A DNA stretch of 64,000 nucleotides from Isoetes taiwanensis (GCA_021234155.1 JAJEKV010000024.1:13550913-13614912); one strand, 5' to 3'. Counted from the stretch's first letter, positions 47,766-60,746 are shown. A program made the numbers and translations. The notes: generated by a model not told the origin, from the sequence alone.

Positions 47766-50700
47766 GATTTATGAAATAATATGTATTTTTACCACGTATT
47801 GGCTTCCATTCTCTGTTAATAAGGGCTGGTTGAGAATTTCCATGGTTGTTAATACAACGCTGCACACCACAGAATAAAGGGTCATGCATGGCTAGGCATG
47901 TAGTAGCAAATTATTATATTTTTTTTTTCTATTTCCAATATACGATTAAAAAAAAATGCAGATAATGAGAAGCAGATGGCTTATAATGCTCCTGAAAGAT
48001 AAAGAAGATGGTATTATTGCAACAAATCATTTTGCATTCCAATTGGTGTTCAGAGAGATGAGAATATATGTCTCGCCCGAACAAACAACTAGACTGAAGA
48101 TTTGATACTAGGGTAGTCACTATAACATTGACATAGATTCATTATACTGCAGAAACTCATTGCAAATAGGTTTTCTAGCGTGCTATTAAGAAGATCGGCA
48201 AAGGAGCTGTTTCGGATTCACAGGAGTGATGGAAAACGTATACAACAGATTTCTGTGAAAACTAAGCGCAGCAACAGTGAAGGCATCGTAATGGAAAGGA
48301 TTGTGACAGATAAAGTACCTGATCCGGAGGAAGAAGCGAGTTCAGAAATCGTCAACGGGACTGATAGCATACTCTGCCCCAAAAGCTAAAAATAAAGCCA
48401 CCCAGCCTGTTGTTGTTTTTTGCTGTTCTTTTTGTCATTTGGTGTAAAATAGACAAAGTAAAATCTGGCTTTAGCCTAGGCCCTTTTTCCGGGGTAGTCT
48501 TATTTCTAAAAGTCATGTATTTTATCAAAATGATGTTTGGCCACCTATTGTTTTATCTACACTTATATAATCGAGACTCAGCAAGATTCGATTCTCAAAT
48601 GCTTTAGATTCCCTCGGTAAAAATAGGGATGCCTCTGCTAAAAAAAATGGAAATAAAACCGTGACAAAAGTGCATAACCGGCTTGGATGAAGATATTTCT
48701 TCCGATTCCAAGGTGTGACAAACTAATCGAATTTGTTCCGCGCGAATCATATGGAAAGGATTGAAAAGACTGATGATAATATGATGGATTATAGATGCTT
48801 GTTTCGAATCATGCATCCCTTTGAAAATCGTGATATTCTTTTAGTCATGGATCACGTAATGTAAAAGCTTGAGATTGGAGCCATTATGTATGCAGCTAAG
48901 CATCTTCATAATGGCCGAAGCTTATTTTTAGGAGCAATCGTAATCTAAAGAGATTACCATGGCTCTGGTGAGCTCTGCTTTAAAAGCATTTGGCGAATTT
49001 AGATAGTTCGAGTCAGTATACTGAATTTGGACAAAACCCTCCATGAATGTAAAATATTATCCTCATTTTCCCTTGGCATTGATCAATAAATTTTCCCCCG
49101 ACAAGAAAATCCGCTTCTACTTCGAATCAAAATCACATCTCTAGATGCAACGCTCATCTCCTAAGCTTGAACTTGGGGATAATTTGGAAGCGAGGGAGGG
49201 ATCTAAATCGTAATATTTGCGTATACGGTTTGAAGGTGCAAAGAATATTTTGAGGTTACAGAGGCGCTATACCGATCTTCAGTTTGAATGCGTCTAAGTT
49301 TTTTCAAGATTCATGATCTAAACTCATCATTCAATTGTAAATTGGGATTATGTCTTAATTTTGGGACAAATTTCATATTGTATATTTTACTAGCATATTC
49401 AATTCACATGAAAACCACTCCTCAAATATAAGGAGAACGCATTATCATATTATTTAAAAAATAGTCAATATTTTATAATATAGCACTATATTATAAAAAA
49501 GATGAAGAAAATTTACAGTTATTCACTTTTCTTCAAGCACCCCCAATGATATCATAGTCTTCTTCCTTACATCCTGAGGTGGTATCGCAATTCCCTACAT
49601 TTCTATCTCGAACCGCTTTTGAGTCCATGAGTATAATACACTTTCAAAGTCTAGCCAAAGATCAGGATCACTTAAGGATTTATCCTCTATTTCTTTGTCC
49701 AACAATCTAAGTATCTTTCTTTATTCGATACATTGGTCAGCTGATGCGCCTAAACACCACCACAATTATTCCACCTCGCATTACGGTTGAAGCTAATATT
49801 ACCTTCTTCTTTGCAAATATCGTAGAGATGGTGTATTCCAACCACACCTGATAGGTCTCTAACTGCCGGGCTTTGTTAATACAATAAATTGATGGCACTC
49901 CAAGTCGCTGGAAGGTTCTTGCTTCCATGCCTCAAACTTTGGCCTATCATGGTATAATAACAGTTTCTTTGTGTTTTTGTAATGCCACGTTGCCTTTTCC
50001 TAAGATTTCATGGCATATTCGAATGGATGTACTAATGCATATCTAGAGTGCACCATTTCTTAGTCGCTGATTTAGTTTTGCTGCCCCTTAGGGGCAACCT
50101 CGTTGTATAGTTTTGGCATATCCTAGATATATGCTGTATCATCCCTAGGATATCGGTGACTCCGCTACAAACCTATTCTTCCTTGTAAATTTCTACACCT
50201 CGCTGTGGGTCGTGTGGATGCTTGAACCGCTTAACCGGGAAGACAGACGAAGTCTAATCTTGCATTCCTCCACCTTTTGATGCAAATAAAAGGGCAGCTC
50301 GAGGTCAGGAAGCAGCTTATGGCTTGAGACAAAATAGGCTTTGCAACCTACGAGCCAAGGGTTTTCCGCGTCCGTGATTAAGCCAAAGAAATTTCAGCTT
50401 TCAAGCTTTTGGCGGCATCAATATGATAAATGAGAATCGGGTAATGCAAAGCAAGCACATAGGTCAAAACAAATTTTGATAGCCTGCTCTTATATATCCC
50501 TCGCTATGTTTTATTCGCTACTCACTATGTGTTTGCTCCAATATCGGATGTCACACGGGCTCGCATAAGATCTTTAGAGCAAGCAAAAAATCGTGGAGGC
50601 TTCCCAATCGCTTTGCCAAAATCCTTTAATTTTGATGGATTTCTCTCGCTCGGGCAAAATTTTGTTTTACTAGAAGGTTGGGGAATTTGTGAATTCCTCT

Positions 50701-50907
50701 GTGTGATCGGTTCTCTTCAGTGTCGTATATATTTTATGATGTTGCATTGCTCTTTCTCTGATGCAAACCAGTAGCAGAACCAGAATTAGTTGTATTCTAT
50801 GGTCATGTTATGGCCTTTCAATTTTGTGAAACAGAAAGTTCGTGTACGCAAATGTATGGCCGAGAATGTAAAACGGATGTACAGGTAAAACCGAAAACGC
50901 AATTTGA
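47766..50907. other. Upstream of TPK, no confident gene
   Basis: A plus frame at 48180-48389 (SAKELFRIHRSDGKRIQQISV through a Glu-rich VPDPEEEASSEI tail) looks protein-like but is only ~70 codons with no motif; it could be an exon of a gene divergent from TPK. The remainder to 50907 is AT-rich and unassigned. Confidence 0.3.
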
Positions 50908-51120
50908 TGTGCTAATTTAGAGAGGGAGCAGCGGGTATGCAGGTTGTGCGAGTTAGGAGAAATAGAAGACAAAAACCACATGCTCAATGAATGCGCAGCA
51001 TACACAGATATAAGAACCGAATTTAATATGATTGAGTGGGGACAACCAATCCCAAACCTCATGCACCAAGATGAGGCATTACCAAACCTGGCAGACGCAA
51101 TTGGGATATGGAACTCATAA
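50908..51120 (+). mobile_element. Non-LTR retrotransposon C-terminal zinc-finger fragment
   Basis: The plus strand reads NLEREQRVCRLCELGEI then EDKNHMLNEC, a C-x2-C-x9-H-x4-C finger followed by AAYTDIR and a stop at 51118-51120. Finger spacing and the trailing xxYxxIR match the fragment at 7773-8070, so both come from the same family of RT-like polyprotein tails. No catalytic reverse transcriptase remains. Confidence 0.5.
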
Positions 51121-51399
51121 TTTGTTCCGGGCCACATAATGTAGGGATCAAAGGAGCCTCAGAATGTGCATGTTTCAAAAGCTTGGCAATATCAAAAGCA
51201 CTCGCATGGACACGGGCTTCATATGTTGAGCGCGGTACTGGCAGGGATTAAGTTGAGCTCACCAGTAGCTACACCAACAAGCTTACGCCTACCTATCGCG
51301 GGAAGCTCGCCATTGCTACATAAGTCCAGCGGCCTCACGGGCCACGGCCCAAAGGACGATAATTCTATTCTATTCTATTATATTACTCCCGCACGAGTC

Positions 51400-51925
51400 A
51401 CGATGGGCATATTTCACCTTTATTCCTCACATGCCCCAGCCACCTTCATGCCATCGCTTTTATGCTACCAATCCAAAGTTATAATTGCCCCGCTGATCTC
51501 GAGATCGAGTCACGTATCCTTCCTCACGTGAGTCCGGTTGCAGAACTTGGGGTTTGGGGTGTTTTACTTTAGGACTAGATGCATCTTTCGTCCTTAGTAA
51601 TCGGATGATGTGCCACCCTTCATGGTGGTTTATTTACTTTATGATTTATGCGTTGTATGCTAATATGTATTCACGCTTGTAATTTAGAGTACCATTGAAG
51701 GCGTAATAATGACCCTCCGCGTCCTTCCTGCATCCGCTTTGCGCGTAGTCCGAGGTAGACAGAGGCCCCGCCATGCATGGCGCATTTCGCCATGGAGGGG
51801 AAGTCCCCGATGTATACGCCCCGAGTCGATATGTTCGTGGAGCGCCACAAAGGTATCGTGAGCATGATTTTGGGGAAAACCAACCACAGACCGCCTAATA
51901 CTAACCCGCGAACCACAGCTTAGTG
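51400..51925 (+). mobile_element. LTR fragment related to the 4432/8822 family
   Basis: The block running from CCAAAGTTATA (~51468) through GGGGTTTGGGGTGTTTT (~51550) to GTGCCACCCTTCATGGTGG (~51610) and CATTGAAGGCGT (~51690) matches the reverse complement of ~4760-4510 in the same order. The 5' half of the LTR and the precise 3' end are missing. It shares a 21-bp exact block (51844-51864) with 63429-63449. Confidence 0.65.
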
Positions 51926-54838
51926 AAGGTGATTTGAGTGTAGACTTTGTGGTCTTTGTGAGAATATGTTAATGTGTGTATGCGTTGTATGCGTATTGAA
52001 TGTGTGGATAAGATATCCTTCCTAAATATATAAGGATTACTAACAACAAAACGGAACTAGCGTAACTACGTATTGGGAAGAAGGTCAGTAATCGGTCACG
52101 ACCTTCTTGGTTCCGATATTCCGCAGCGCTTGGTTTCCTTTGAGTAATGATACCGAGATTTAAGAATTTCAAATGGATCCATCGCCACTTCGGCCAGTTG
52201 TCTTGGAAATGTACTGCCTACCAGATGCGCAAAGTGGGGATTATCACAAAGTTTTGAAGAATGTCAAGTATATTCCAAGTATTGTCCAATAAGTCATGCA
52301 CTCGTAAGTATATTCTCGAATGGTATTTTAAGGCAAAAGCCTTTTATGGTTGAATCGAAGCTTCTCCGCTAAACCCCATAACACACCATTTCAAAGATTT
52401 GGAAAAAGAACTAGGATTATTGTGGTCAAAAAGTCCAAGCGGTAAAGTCCAAAGTGCTAAGTATATGAATCAAAAGTTTATCAAGATTGGGCATCAAAAC
52501 AACTACTTCAACATGCTTTAAAGGTTTCATCAGTTTGAGATGTATCGCTTCCCTCGCGACCGCTAAGTGGGGATTACCATTGCCTTTGAAGCCGCTACAT
52601 TACCGCCTTGTTCGGTCGGAAGTCCACCGCGGATCTGGCTTAATTCGACCGGACATTGTTTCATTCCTGATTCATGAGAGCATCACGCAACTTCTCCTCA
52701 CTACCATGATCGGTGTTGCCTTCATCGTGGGCTCGCTCTTGTGCCCCGGCCATGGCGTGACGCCTAACGCTGAAATGGAACGCCCTCTTTGAAGATGGTC
52801 CCGCTCCTCGGTGCTCAGATCACCGCTCTGACGGCATGTGGTGGAGGGAGTCGCCGATGTTCCCCCTTTGCCTCGTCGTCTCATGTATACCGCATTCTTC
52901 ATGTCGCTCCGCTGACTATCTCTAGTATATCGACATGTTGGTGACGACACGCACTGGCATCCCACTACACGCAAGGTATCCGGTAGAATGCCGTCGCCGG
53001 TCCACGCCATCCCATCTTTGTTGTTGCATCGGTTTGTACCGTATCTCGCACACGCTCACTGGGATATCTTGATCATGGCCATCATGTTGTAATGTTGATT
53101 CTCATGGTGGGTGTACAGCATCATGGTGTTATGGTCGCATTCTATGAGCCTTCCTCTGGCCGATGATGTGCTGGGTCCTAGCTGGCTTAAGCTGAAATTC
53201 GGTCCGGCCTACGCCTCTTATGGCATTGAGGAAGGTGACGCATCTGGTTTCCAGGAGTGCCCTCGATGGATCGCGATCGTGGTATAATTTCTTGCTTGCA
53301 TGAAGTGGGGGCGGTTGGCGCAGGGTGCATAGGGCGCATAACATGATTAAACCGCATTAGAGTTATACATTATTTGTATTATAAGGCTAATATTTGTATT
53401 ATAAGACGCTCTTGGGGAAGTCCCTAAACATGCGTGATTGTATTGAAATACCGGCTTTTGAACCGAGCACGATGTCTCAAGATCTTTACGCTGGATTAAT
53501 TTACCTAACCTAATTCATGATGTCTTAACACGTTGTGACATGTCGTAATTATTTCATCACATGTATCATTTAGTCGCATCGTCAAGAGTCTCTGACTCTC
53601 ATTAGCTTAAGCTCTAATGGTCTTCTTGTTCGATCAAATGGCTGGCTTCGGGTCAAATAGTGGATACAATTAGCATTTTTACTTACTCATGGAGCCAACG
53701 GCGGTGGTCGGAATGACTAAAAGCACCTAACCTTGCATATTTGCAATTTCCATGTTTTCCAAGTCAAATGCCCGCTTCACAAGACCTTCTGGCGAAGCAA
53801 GAAATCATCCGAAAGCACGAAGACCGGCATGCCTACTAAAAAAGGTACGGGCACTTTGTCAAGGCTTTGTCGTTAAAGGTCGTAAACATCTGCATGCAAC
53901 CGAGATCTGATCCGCTATTGCGAAAACCAATACCTATCCGCTTAATTATTGATGGAGATCATTCTCGAAGAATTCTACCGATCAATGTGCTTCTAAAAAC
54001 GCATTACTGGAATCACGCATCTTAGCTTGTTACATTGATGTTAGGAGATATGGAACTTCATTCCATCGCACTCTTGATATGATGATTGACATGGTGCGGC
54101 ACATCAAACTCTCTTTTGTTTTCCTTTCACTCTTTATTTGGTTCCGCATCACCAAGAGCTTGATGATTTCCTCCATTTTCTTATGTACAATTACTTACGC
54201 TCATAATATCACTATAATTTTAGGGACAAGACTTCTTTTTGCGTAGCTCATGAAGTATGCCGCGGACCGTATGTATAATTCCCCGCTTCGTTCCCAAAGT
54301 TATATTTTCAATGCATGGAAGATTCAGGATGCAAGATTTAATTGATGACTCACCGATTGAACAAAAGGAAGTCTCCCCGATCTCGGATGTAAATATCATT
54401 CACTTCAAAGTGGGAATAACTGGGTTTCAACATGAAGACACAAGTCGCCCAAAGAAAGAAATAAAGATAATACCTTTTGACTCCCCGTGGCCCATAAGAG
54501 CAAATTACTACAAGTGCAATTAGCGAAAACAATGTCCTCACCGTTGAAAATTATACGTTCTATTTTCCTAGTCATTTGGTTAACAATGCATATCCGCCTC
54601 TACAAACCTCGATAAGTTTTCTTTAGGGGACATACAAGCATGACTATATCGATATTCAGATTACAATACTATACCAGATAAAAGCGTAAAAGATGGTCGT
54701 CAATAATGATGTATAAAAGCGGTAGTTGCACAAGACAGTCAAACCTAACCTTCCGTACTATGAAATACACTCTCAAGTGCACTACTATTATTTTGTTGAA
54801 GACATTCCTTCACGCTCTCTATATGGGATCATTCCTTA
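51926..54838. other. No recognisable gene
   Basis: GC-richer around 52500-53350, with overlapping ~100-codon frames on both strands (52487-52792 plus, 52672-53010 minus) but no domain. Probably decayed transposon DNA. Confidence 0.4.
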
Positions 54839-54950
54839 AGGTTCTAGAATGTTCTCCTAGAACCTAAATGCATGCCATAATTTAGCGCCGCATCTCATCC
54901 ATTGGAGTGGTGGCACGATCCCGACCGCTGGTTTAGATATATATAAGGAG
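54839..54950 (+). promoter_or_regulatory. Heat-shock element and TATA box in gypsy leader/LTR
   Basis: TTCTAGAATGTTC at 54842-54854 is a perfect three-unit heat-shock element (TTC-nn-GAA-nn-TTC); it lies in a 9-bp inverted repeat (AGGTTCTAG / CTAGAACCT, 54839-54865). TATATATAAGG follows at 54937-54947, about 85-95 bp downstream, a normal enhancer-promoter distance. The gag remnant of a gypsy element begins ~300 bp further on, so this is plausibly its 5' LTR promoter. LTR ends were not located. Confidence 0.5.
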
Positions 54951-55371
54951 GCATCTCTTCTTTGTCAAAACCATTCGTTCAACGCCAGCCTTGAGCCTTC
55001 TAGGTATCCGTCTTATTCCCCGCTGCCTTCGGGCTATTGTATTATTGATTCCTCGCTCTCATATATCGATTCTTTGTCATCTTTGATGATTTCACAGATT
55101 TTCCACGATTTCCTTTTTGTTTTTTCGAAAGTAGGTTCGATGCTTTGAACCGAATCCCTTTAATGTTCTGTCACCATCCTAAGCATTGTTTTGCTCATAT
55201 TTGGTGATTTTATATCTATGGAGGAGGTTCCGACGACATAAAGAGGTCCAGTACTTGTTCAAGTATGCCATGTAATTGACAATAAAGAGCTAAGGAATGT
55301 ATTGCTTCACATGAATCGCTTCTAGTCAGATTGAGGCTATCGAGCCTAAGATCAGCCCGCCAGAAGTTTGA

Positions 55372-55929
55372 TGTTAGTTTTAAACAACTTGATTCAATCC
55401 AATGCAAATTGCTCAGCAATGTTTCAACCAATGCAAATTGCCTCTTAGCAATGTATCAAATGAGTTTAAGACACAATAATCACAATAGTCATTCTTGTCA
55501 AATGGTCTCAAAGCAATTAGGTCATTAATAAAATGAGCTTACAACTCAAATCCCGGCGGTGAAGTTCTTCCAGCCTTTGGTTCGCCTCATTCATCAACTC
55601 TCACCCCATACTCGCCATCGAGAACCTTGCTTTTTCTAAATCCTCTCGAGCCTAAGCTGCTAGTACGGCTTTCGACTGGTATGCCGGATCGGCCGGGGAG
55701 TCTCGATTCATTCGCCTCATATATCCCGCCATTCGGAATTCCAAATAGAAATGTTTCAAATCATTGAGTTTCACCATTAACTAAATAACCTTTAGACCAT
55801 GCAGATCATAAGGGTTAAATGCTTCAAACTACTAAGGTGACCTTTGACCTAGTTTCAGAGAATCGCGTGACTGCGATTCCATAACTCGAAGTTCTCAACA
55901 TATGCTGATAAATACATGTATCACCAACA
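55372..55929 (-). repeat. Copia 3' LTR (left copy)
   Basis: 558 bp, aligned end to end with 60175-60746. Long exact stretches (for example ~40 bp around the ACACAATAATCACAATAG segment) alternate with clusters of small indels. A purine tract lies immediately outside it at 55930-55940, as expected for the 3' LTR of a minus-strand element. Confidence 0.92.
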
Positions 55930-55940
55930 TTCTCCTTTAT
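55930..55940 (-). other. Copia polypurine tract
   Basis: Minus strand ATAAAGGAGAA directly abuts the TG of the 3' LTR, the position and composition of the plus-strand primer of LTR retrotransposons. Confidence 0.6.
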
Positions 55941-55989
55941 CATATATGTTAATGATAAAACTTTTCCCTGCTCAACCTTTAAACTCAAC

Positions 55990-56560
55990 TTTCTGCCGGG
56001 CCGGGCCATAAGTTTGTAATCATTTCTAACTTTGTAACTTACGCACGCCTTTGTGAACATATTCTTAGTTGATTCTGGCAAACATATTCCATCTCAGATG
56101 TATTTCCTCAATACGATCTCCTCATGAAGTGTTTGTTTAACTCTATGTGTTTGGTCCTTTCATGGTCAATAAATTTTTACAATCGCTATGCAACTTGTAA
56201 CACAAGAAATATCTGCTTGGTTCCTATTGAGTGCACTCAGCTCTTCCAACAATCTTCCGAGCTATACTACCTCTTAGATGCAAGAGAAGTACGCAATATT
56301 CTCGCTTCACAGAAGACAAGGCAACAAAGACTTGTTTTTGTTCCCAAGATATAGTCCACCTCGCTAACATAATGGCATATCCAGAGGTCAATTTCTCATA
56401 CTTTGATCCCTTCACCAAGATCACTATATGCTTCCTAATCTTAAATTTGAATCATAAATTTTATTCCAAGTTCTGTCCCTTTGGCACCTTTAGGACCCTT
56501 TTTCCCCTCGCTATCCAATGAGACTTGCTCGGGATTGTAATGTCTTCACTAAGTATGTTC
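55990..56560 (-). pseudogene. Copia RNase H domain
   Basis: Encodes SKYEKLTSGYAIMLARWTISW followed by FVALSSVKREY on the minus strand (56224-56424), the well-conserved copia RNase H region (S-x-K...TSGY...ISW...VALSS-x-x-EY). The expected Glu of the SSxxEY motif is present. A later FTKA near 56040 matches the motif close to the end of copia polyproteins. Interrupted by frame breaks; not functional as read. Confidence 0.8.
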
Positions 56561-56699
56561 ACCGTGATGCTATATCCGTCGAAAGTGTTGTTTGGAGGTA
56601 CGTAATATAAACCTATCGAGCCCCTCGTATGGTATGTCCTGCATTTCTTACCTCAAATCACTCATTTCACTCTCGACAAGTTAGATTATGTCCAGAACC

Positions 56700-57350
56700 A
56701 TGGAGTTTACAAGATTAGCTTCAACCAAGTTGAATCTAGCCAAGATATTTTCTATATGTTTGCTCGGGCGTAATATAATTCTCCTTGTTTGTTTCGCTTC
56801 TCACTCACTTCAATCCCTTTAGAAACTTTTGTGAAGTTCCTAGATCCGCTATGTGGAACCGCTTCTTTAGAATTGCTCCCATAATGATCTAAAATGTTTG
56901 GACACTTATGCTCCCATGATACAATCATCAACATAAAGAGCCATGATGCGTAATTTGGAGTCATTTCAAAAATATACATGTTCCATCATTTCGAAGTTTT
57001 TCAAACTTGCTCTCTCGAGAATGTTATCTATACGTAGATACCATTCTAGATGCTTGTTTTAGTCCATAAACAAAGACGTATTTAGCTTCCATATTTTGTT
57101 GTTTTCAGCTTCTATCCCACCGGTGGTCTCATGTAGATGTCTCTCTAATTTGGCATTTAGGAAGGCAGTTTTGACATCCATGTGATGCAATTCTAAATTC
57201 CAGCTCCTGTGCCAAAGAATAGTCTTACACTTGTAAGTTTGACAATAGGGGAATAGGTTTCATCATAGTCCCTCCCCTTTTTGAGTGGAAACCCATACTA
57301 CTCGCTTGTATTTATGACTACCATCAAGACATTACGTTTTGATTTTGAAT
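56700..57350 (-). pseudogene. Copia reverse transcriptase domain
   Basis: The catalytic YVDD is present at 56924-56935 (ALYVDDCI). Downstream SKGIEVSEKRNKQGELYYARA fits the GIEV...G..LSQ segment that follows in copia RTs. Upstream, ~57130-57180 encodes FLNAKLERHLHE, the counterpart of FLNG.LEE.I. Segments lie in different frames. Confidence 0.75.
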
Positions 57351-57939
57351 ATCCATTTGTTTCCAATGGCAATTTTTCCATTTATAATTCCCGGGCTTCC
57401 TCATAGGTTTTAGTGACCTTGAATGAGTTTAATTCCTCCTCAATTGCAAATATCCATTTATCCTTTCTACGTATTCTACCACCTCATACACGCTTGTGGA
57501 GTTGTTTTATCTTCAAGTATTGCCATGACCTCGGCTTCTATTTCATCTTCAATTTGCTCCTCTCTATTCGGTTTAGTCTTTTTTGTTTTTCCAAGATTAT
57601 TTCTGCCATATACTGGTATCAACTCCATTCTTCAGAAGCCTTCGCTTGAGTCTTCCTTGACCATCAGCTCTCAACATTATTTGTCTCGGGCCGCTCAACT
57701 GAAGTTTGGTTTTCATCGCCTTTCCCCGCTCTTCATCGTAGTCCTCGGGTCTCTGCATTTGTATTGCTTGCTCAGATTGATTTCTTCCTTCCTTCTCGAA
57801 AAATCGCTTATGTATTCTCGCCTTGTATAGCACCTCTTCCCTCAAAACAACATCCCCGCACTATTATAGACTTGTTTCTCTCGATATAGATTCTATACTT
57901 TAGATTCATCACATATCCAACTGCATATCCCATTTGGGC

Positions 57940-58450
57940 TTTGTCATCCAACTTTTTCCTTATTTCAAGAACATGGACACAAAGTGCTAAACATCCATAT
58001 GTTTTAAAACATATTGGAAATCTAGTTTGCCATTATAATTTAACCATGTGTTCACATTACCTTTTAGACTTGTTTAGGAGCTTGTTTTGGATCAATATGG
58101 CAGCCTTGAGAGCTTCTTCCCAAAGAAAGTTTGGTAGGCTGTGAGTGTTTAATCATGGATCTCAATGCATCCATAACTGTTTATTTTCCGCCTCAAAGAA
58201 CTCCATTTTGCTGGGGTCAGACTTCGTGGCAAGTCATTTTGCCTTTTTATGCCATTAGCAACACAATACAACTTAAATTTGGTAGTTGAGACATATTCTC
58301 TATCGACCGCATTAACATTTCACCTTTTTCCAGCCAATCTTTCAACCTCTCATTAACATATTGCTTAAATGCTATGAGAGTCAAGATTCTCCAAACAAGT
58401 AGGAATTTGCAACCGCTATAGTCATCTATAAAAGAGATGAAATATCTCTT
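57940..58450 (-). pseudogene. Copia integrase core fragments
   Basis: FISFIDDYSGCKFL (FIDDYS at 58415-58432) holds the first catalytic Asp region of copia integrases. PQQNGV at 58201-58216 matches the (T)PQQNGV motif. WEEALKAAILIQNKLLN near 58050-58110 fits the post-core region. Frame breaks separate them; the upstream GAG-pre-integrase region at 58500-58750 is only weakly readable. Confidence 0.72.
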
Positions 58451-59137
58451 TTATTTGTTCTTCCCTCGATGTTCATAGGCCCCACATAGCTCCCAGGTAT
58501 TAACCTAGTGGTTCCTTTGCTCTTTTTGTTTTTGAGAATGGGAATCTATTCAATTTCCCAAGTAGGCATCCTCATTGTACAATTTTCTGATTATTTCTTG
58601 GCAGCATTCCAGCCATCCCTTTTTAACCATGAAGTTGATATTGTTGTAAACAGGGCAAAGCAACCCATTGTGCTTAAAACTTCCATTTCTAGTATATGTC
58701 ACAATGCTGACATTGTTTCTATCCAGTTTGAAACAAATTCCCAACATCGCTTGGCATAAAACCCCAATTCATTTCGAAAGATAGTATATGCTTTTAGAAT
58801 CAAAAGTGATTCTATATCCTAGGTCTATGTCGCTAACCTGATATAGATTCTGATGATTGTATACACACAATACATTTCTTTTAACAAGTTCCACAACTTG
58901 ACCTTGAAGATCGTCTCTAATTGCAGTATCCTTTGCCTTCAATTTTTCTGGAGTCTCCATTTCCTACTCTGATATTTTTGGAATTGCGCCTCCACGTTTT
59001 CTTGAACAGACTGTTAGGTTTTGAATCCATCACCTTCAGCCCACTATCAACTATGGGCGCACAGAATTATGGATTACCATTTCTATCAAGCATTGCAAAG
59101 CAATTTTAATTTTACCTCACCCTTCGATTCTTCCTTT

Positions 59138-60174
59138 TCAGATTTCTTTTGCCAATGTCGTTTCTCGGGTTTTTTTCTCCCTCAATCTTTTATTTTGATT
59201 TTCCTCCTCCTCGCTAGAACCCCTGCATCCTCTTGTTTTATTGTGTAATCCTTTGAGTTGGATTATTTGGTCGCCATGTGTCCCTTCTCCACATGTGTTA
59301 GCAGTTTGAACTCTTTGCCTAACTTCTGGACAGCTTGCTTTGTAGTGCCTCCGTTCTTGGCAAGCAATGAAATAATAAGACCTTTTCATTTCTTTTGTTT
59401 TCCCAAAGAATAATACTTCAGAGGTTTCCCAGAGTCATCTCCTTTGTCAATTTCCTTCGTTCAAATTTCCTCGCTCTCAAGATATTTCTCAGCTTCTTCT
59501 ATTTTTGGCCATGTTTCTCAATAAAATATGGCTAGCTGCTCATTTCTCCTATAGACCTTGCCAGGCACTTGTACCTTTCTGTTAGATTGACACCAAAGAC
59601 CACTAAGGTCCGCTACTATATTGTCAAAGGTGTTGAAGTATTCGTGACATCCTTTTGTCTTCTCAGCCTTTTGCTGTTTCTCGGCCATTTCTAGGAAGGT
59701 TCATTTGAGATCACTTCTCTCTTCATAGTGCTTAAGTAGAAACCTCCACATCTCCTCGATTCATATTTCTCAATTTTAATCTAATGGTAGGACTAACCTT
59801 GCATGTGATTATCCCTTGTACGCCTCTTTTTGGTCCCAGCATGATTGAGTCTCCCACCACTACGCCCACATTGGTTCCCCTGCAGTTTGTGCTGCCTCGA
59901 GCTTCTAAGCCCCGCGAGCCACAAATATACATTTGGGTAGTACTTTCATCAGAGGCACTTTGCAGAGTGCCGCTATTCCGCATTCACCGAAAGCATAAGC
60001 TCCTTCATTTGGATCCACCGTATCCCATATAGTTTCTTCCACTTCCGTGATGTGTTTTCACAAAGATCCTTCCAAACTTGGAAACCAAAGTCCCTTTGTA
60101 GACTTCCACCGGTATGGGTAGATTTGTTCCAAACCCATTTCAGCTTAATAAGTGCTCCGGGATACTCACAAATG
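59138..60174 (-). pseudogene. Copia gag with altered zinc knuckle
   Basis: The knuckle region (59330-59371) reads FIACQERRHYKASC: the C-x4-H-x4-C part is intact, but the first cysteine of C-x2-C-x4-H-x4-C is Phe (TTC instead of a Cys codon). The frame upstream (59732-59983 and around 60030-60170) has gag-like composition, with the N terminus near the 5' LTR. Frames are broken. Confidence 0.6.
60152..60167 (-). other. Possible copia primer-binding site
   Basis: Minus strand GAGTATCCCGGAGCAC, seven bases inside the 5' LTR, resembles a decayed initiator-Met-tRNA site (TGGTATCAGAGC): GTATC and GAGC match. Spacing and mismatches make this tentative. Confidence 0.3.
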
Positions 60175-60746
60175 TGTTAGTTTTAAACAACTTGATTCAA
60201 CCAATGCAAATTGCCTTAGCAATGTTTCAATCCAGTAAATTGCCTTTTGTAGCAATGTAATATCAATGAGTTTAAGACACAATAATCACAATAGTCATTC
60301 TTGTCAATGGTCCTTTAAAGCAATTAGGGTCATTAATAAAATGAGCTTACAACTCAAACCTGTATGGTGAAGTTCTTCCAAATTTTGGTTCGCCTCATCC
60401 ATCAACTCTACCCCATACTACATCGTAGAACCTTGCTTTTCTTAAATCCTCTCAGCCCAAGCTGCTAGCAAATGGCTTTTCGACTTCGTGCCGGACGGCC
60501 GGGAAAGTCTCGATTCATATTCATTTCATATATATCCTACATTCAATTCGCTAGAAAAACGGGCTTTCAACCATTGGAGTTTTAATTTCTAATAACCTTA
60601 AATAACCTTTAGACCATAGTATCATAAGGTTAAATGCTTCAAACTAATAAGGTGACTTTGACCTAGTTTCTCATAGAGAACTCGATCTCTGTGATCCGAT
60701 AACTCGAGTTCTAACATAAGTATGATAATTACATGTATCACTAACA
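60175..60746 (-). repeat. Copia 5' LTR (right copy)
   Basis: 572 bp with perfect TGTTAG...CTAACA termini. A TATA-like GGATATATATGA lies on the minus strand at ~60526-60537, about 210 bp from the LTR start, a plausible promoter. Confidence 0.92.

Larger units (their letters stand above)
55372..60746 (-). mobile_element. Complete Ty1/copia LTR retrotransposon, 5375 bp
   Basis: Two LTRs (55372-55929 and 60175-60746) begin TGTTAG on the plus strand; the right one ends CTAACA, the left CCAACA. The element is flanked by an exact 5-bp target duplication TTTGA (55367-55371 and 60747-60751). On the minus strand the order is gag zinc knuckle, integrase, reverse transcriptase, RNase H, which is the copia order. 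All frames are interrupted, mostly by 1-2 bp indels, although domain motifs remain readable. It lies inside a gypsy gag gene. Confidence 0.93.

Noticed and set aside
57423-57830. Plus frame of 135 codons inside the copia element
   Set aside because: Antisense to the copia polyprotein; domain motifs are on the minus strand.
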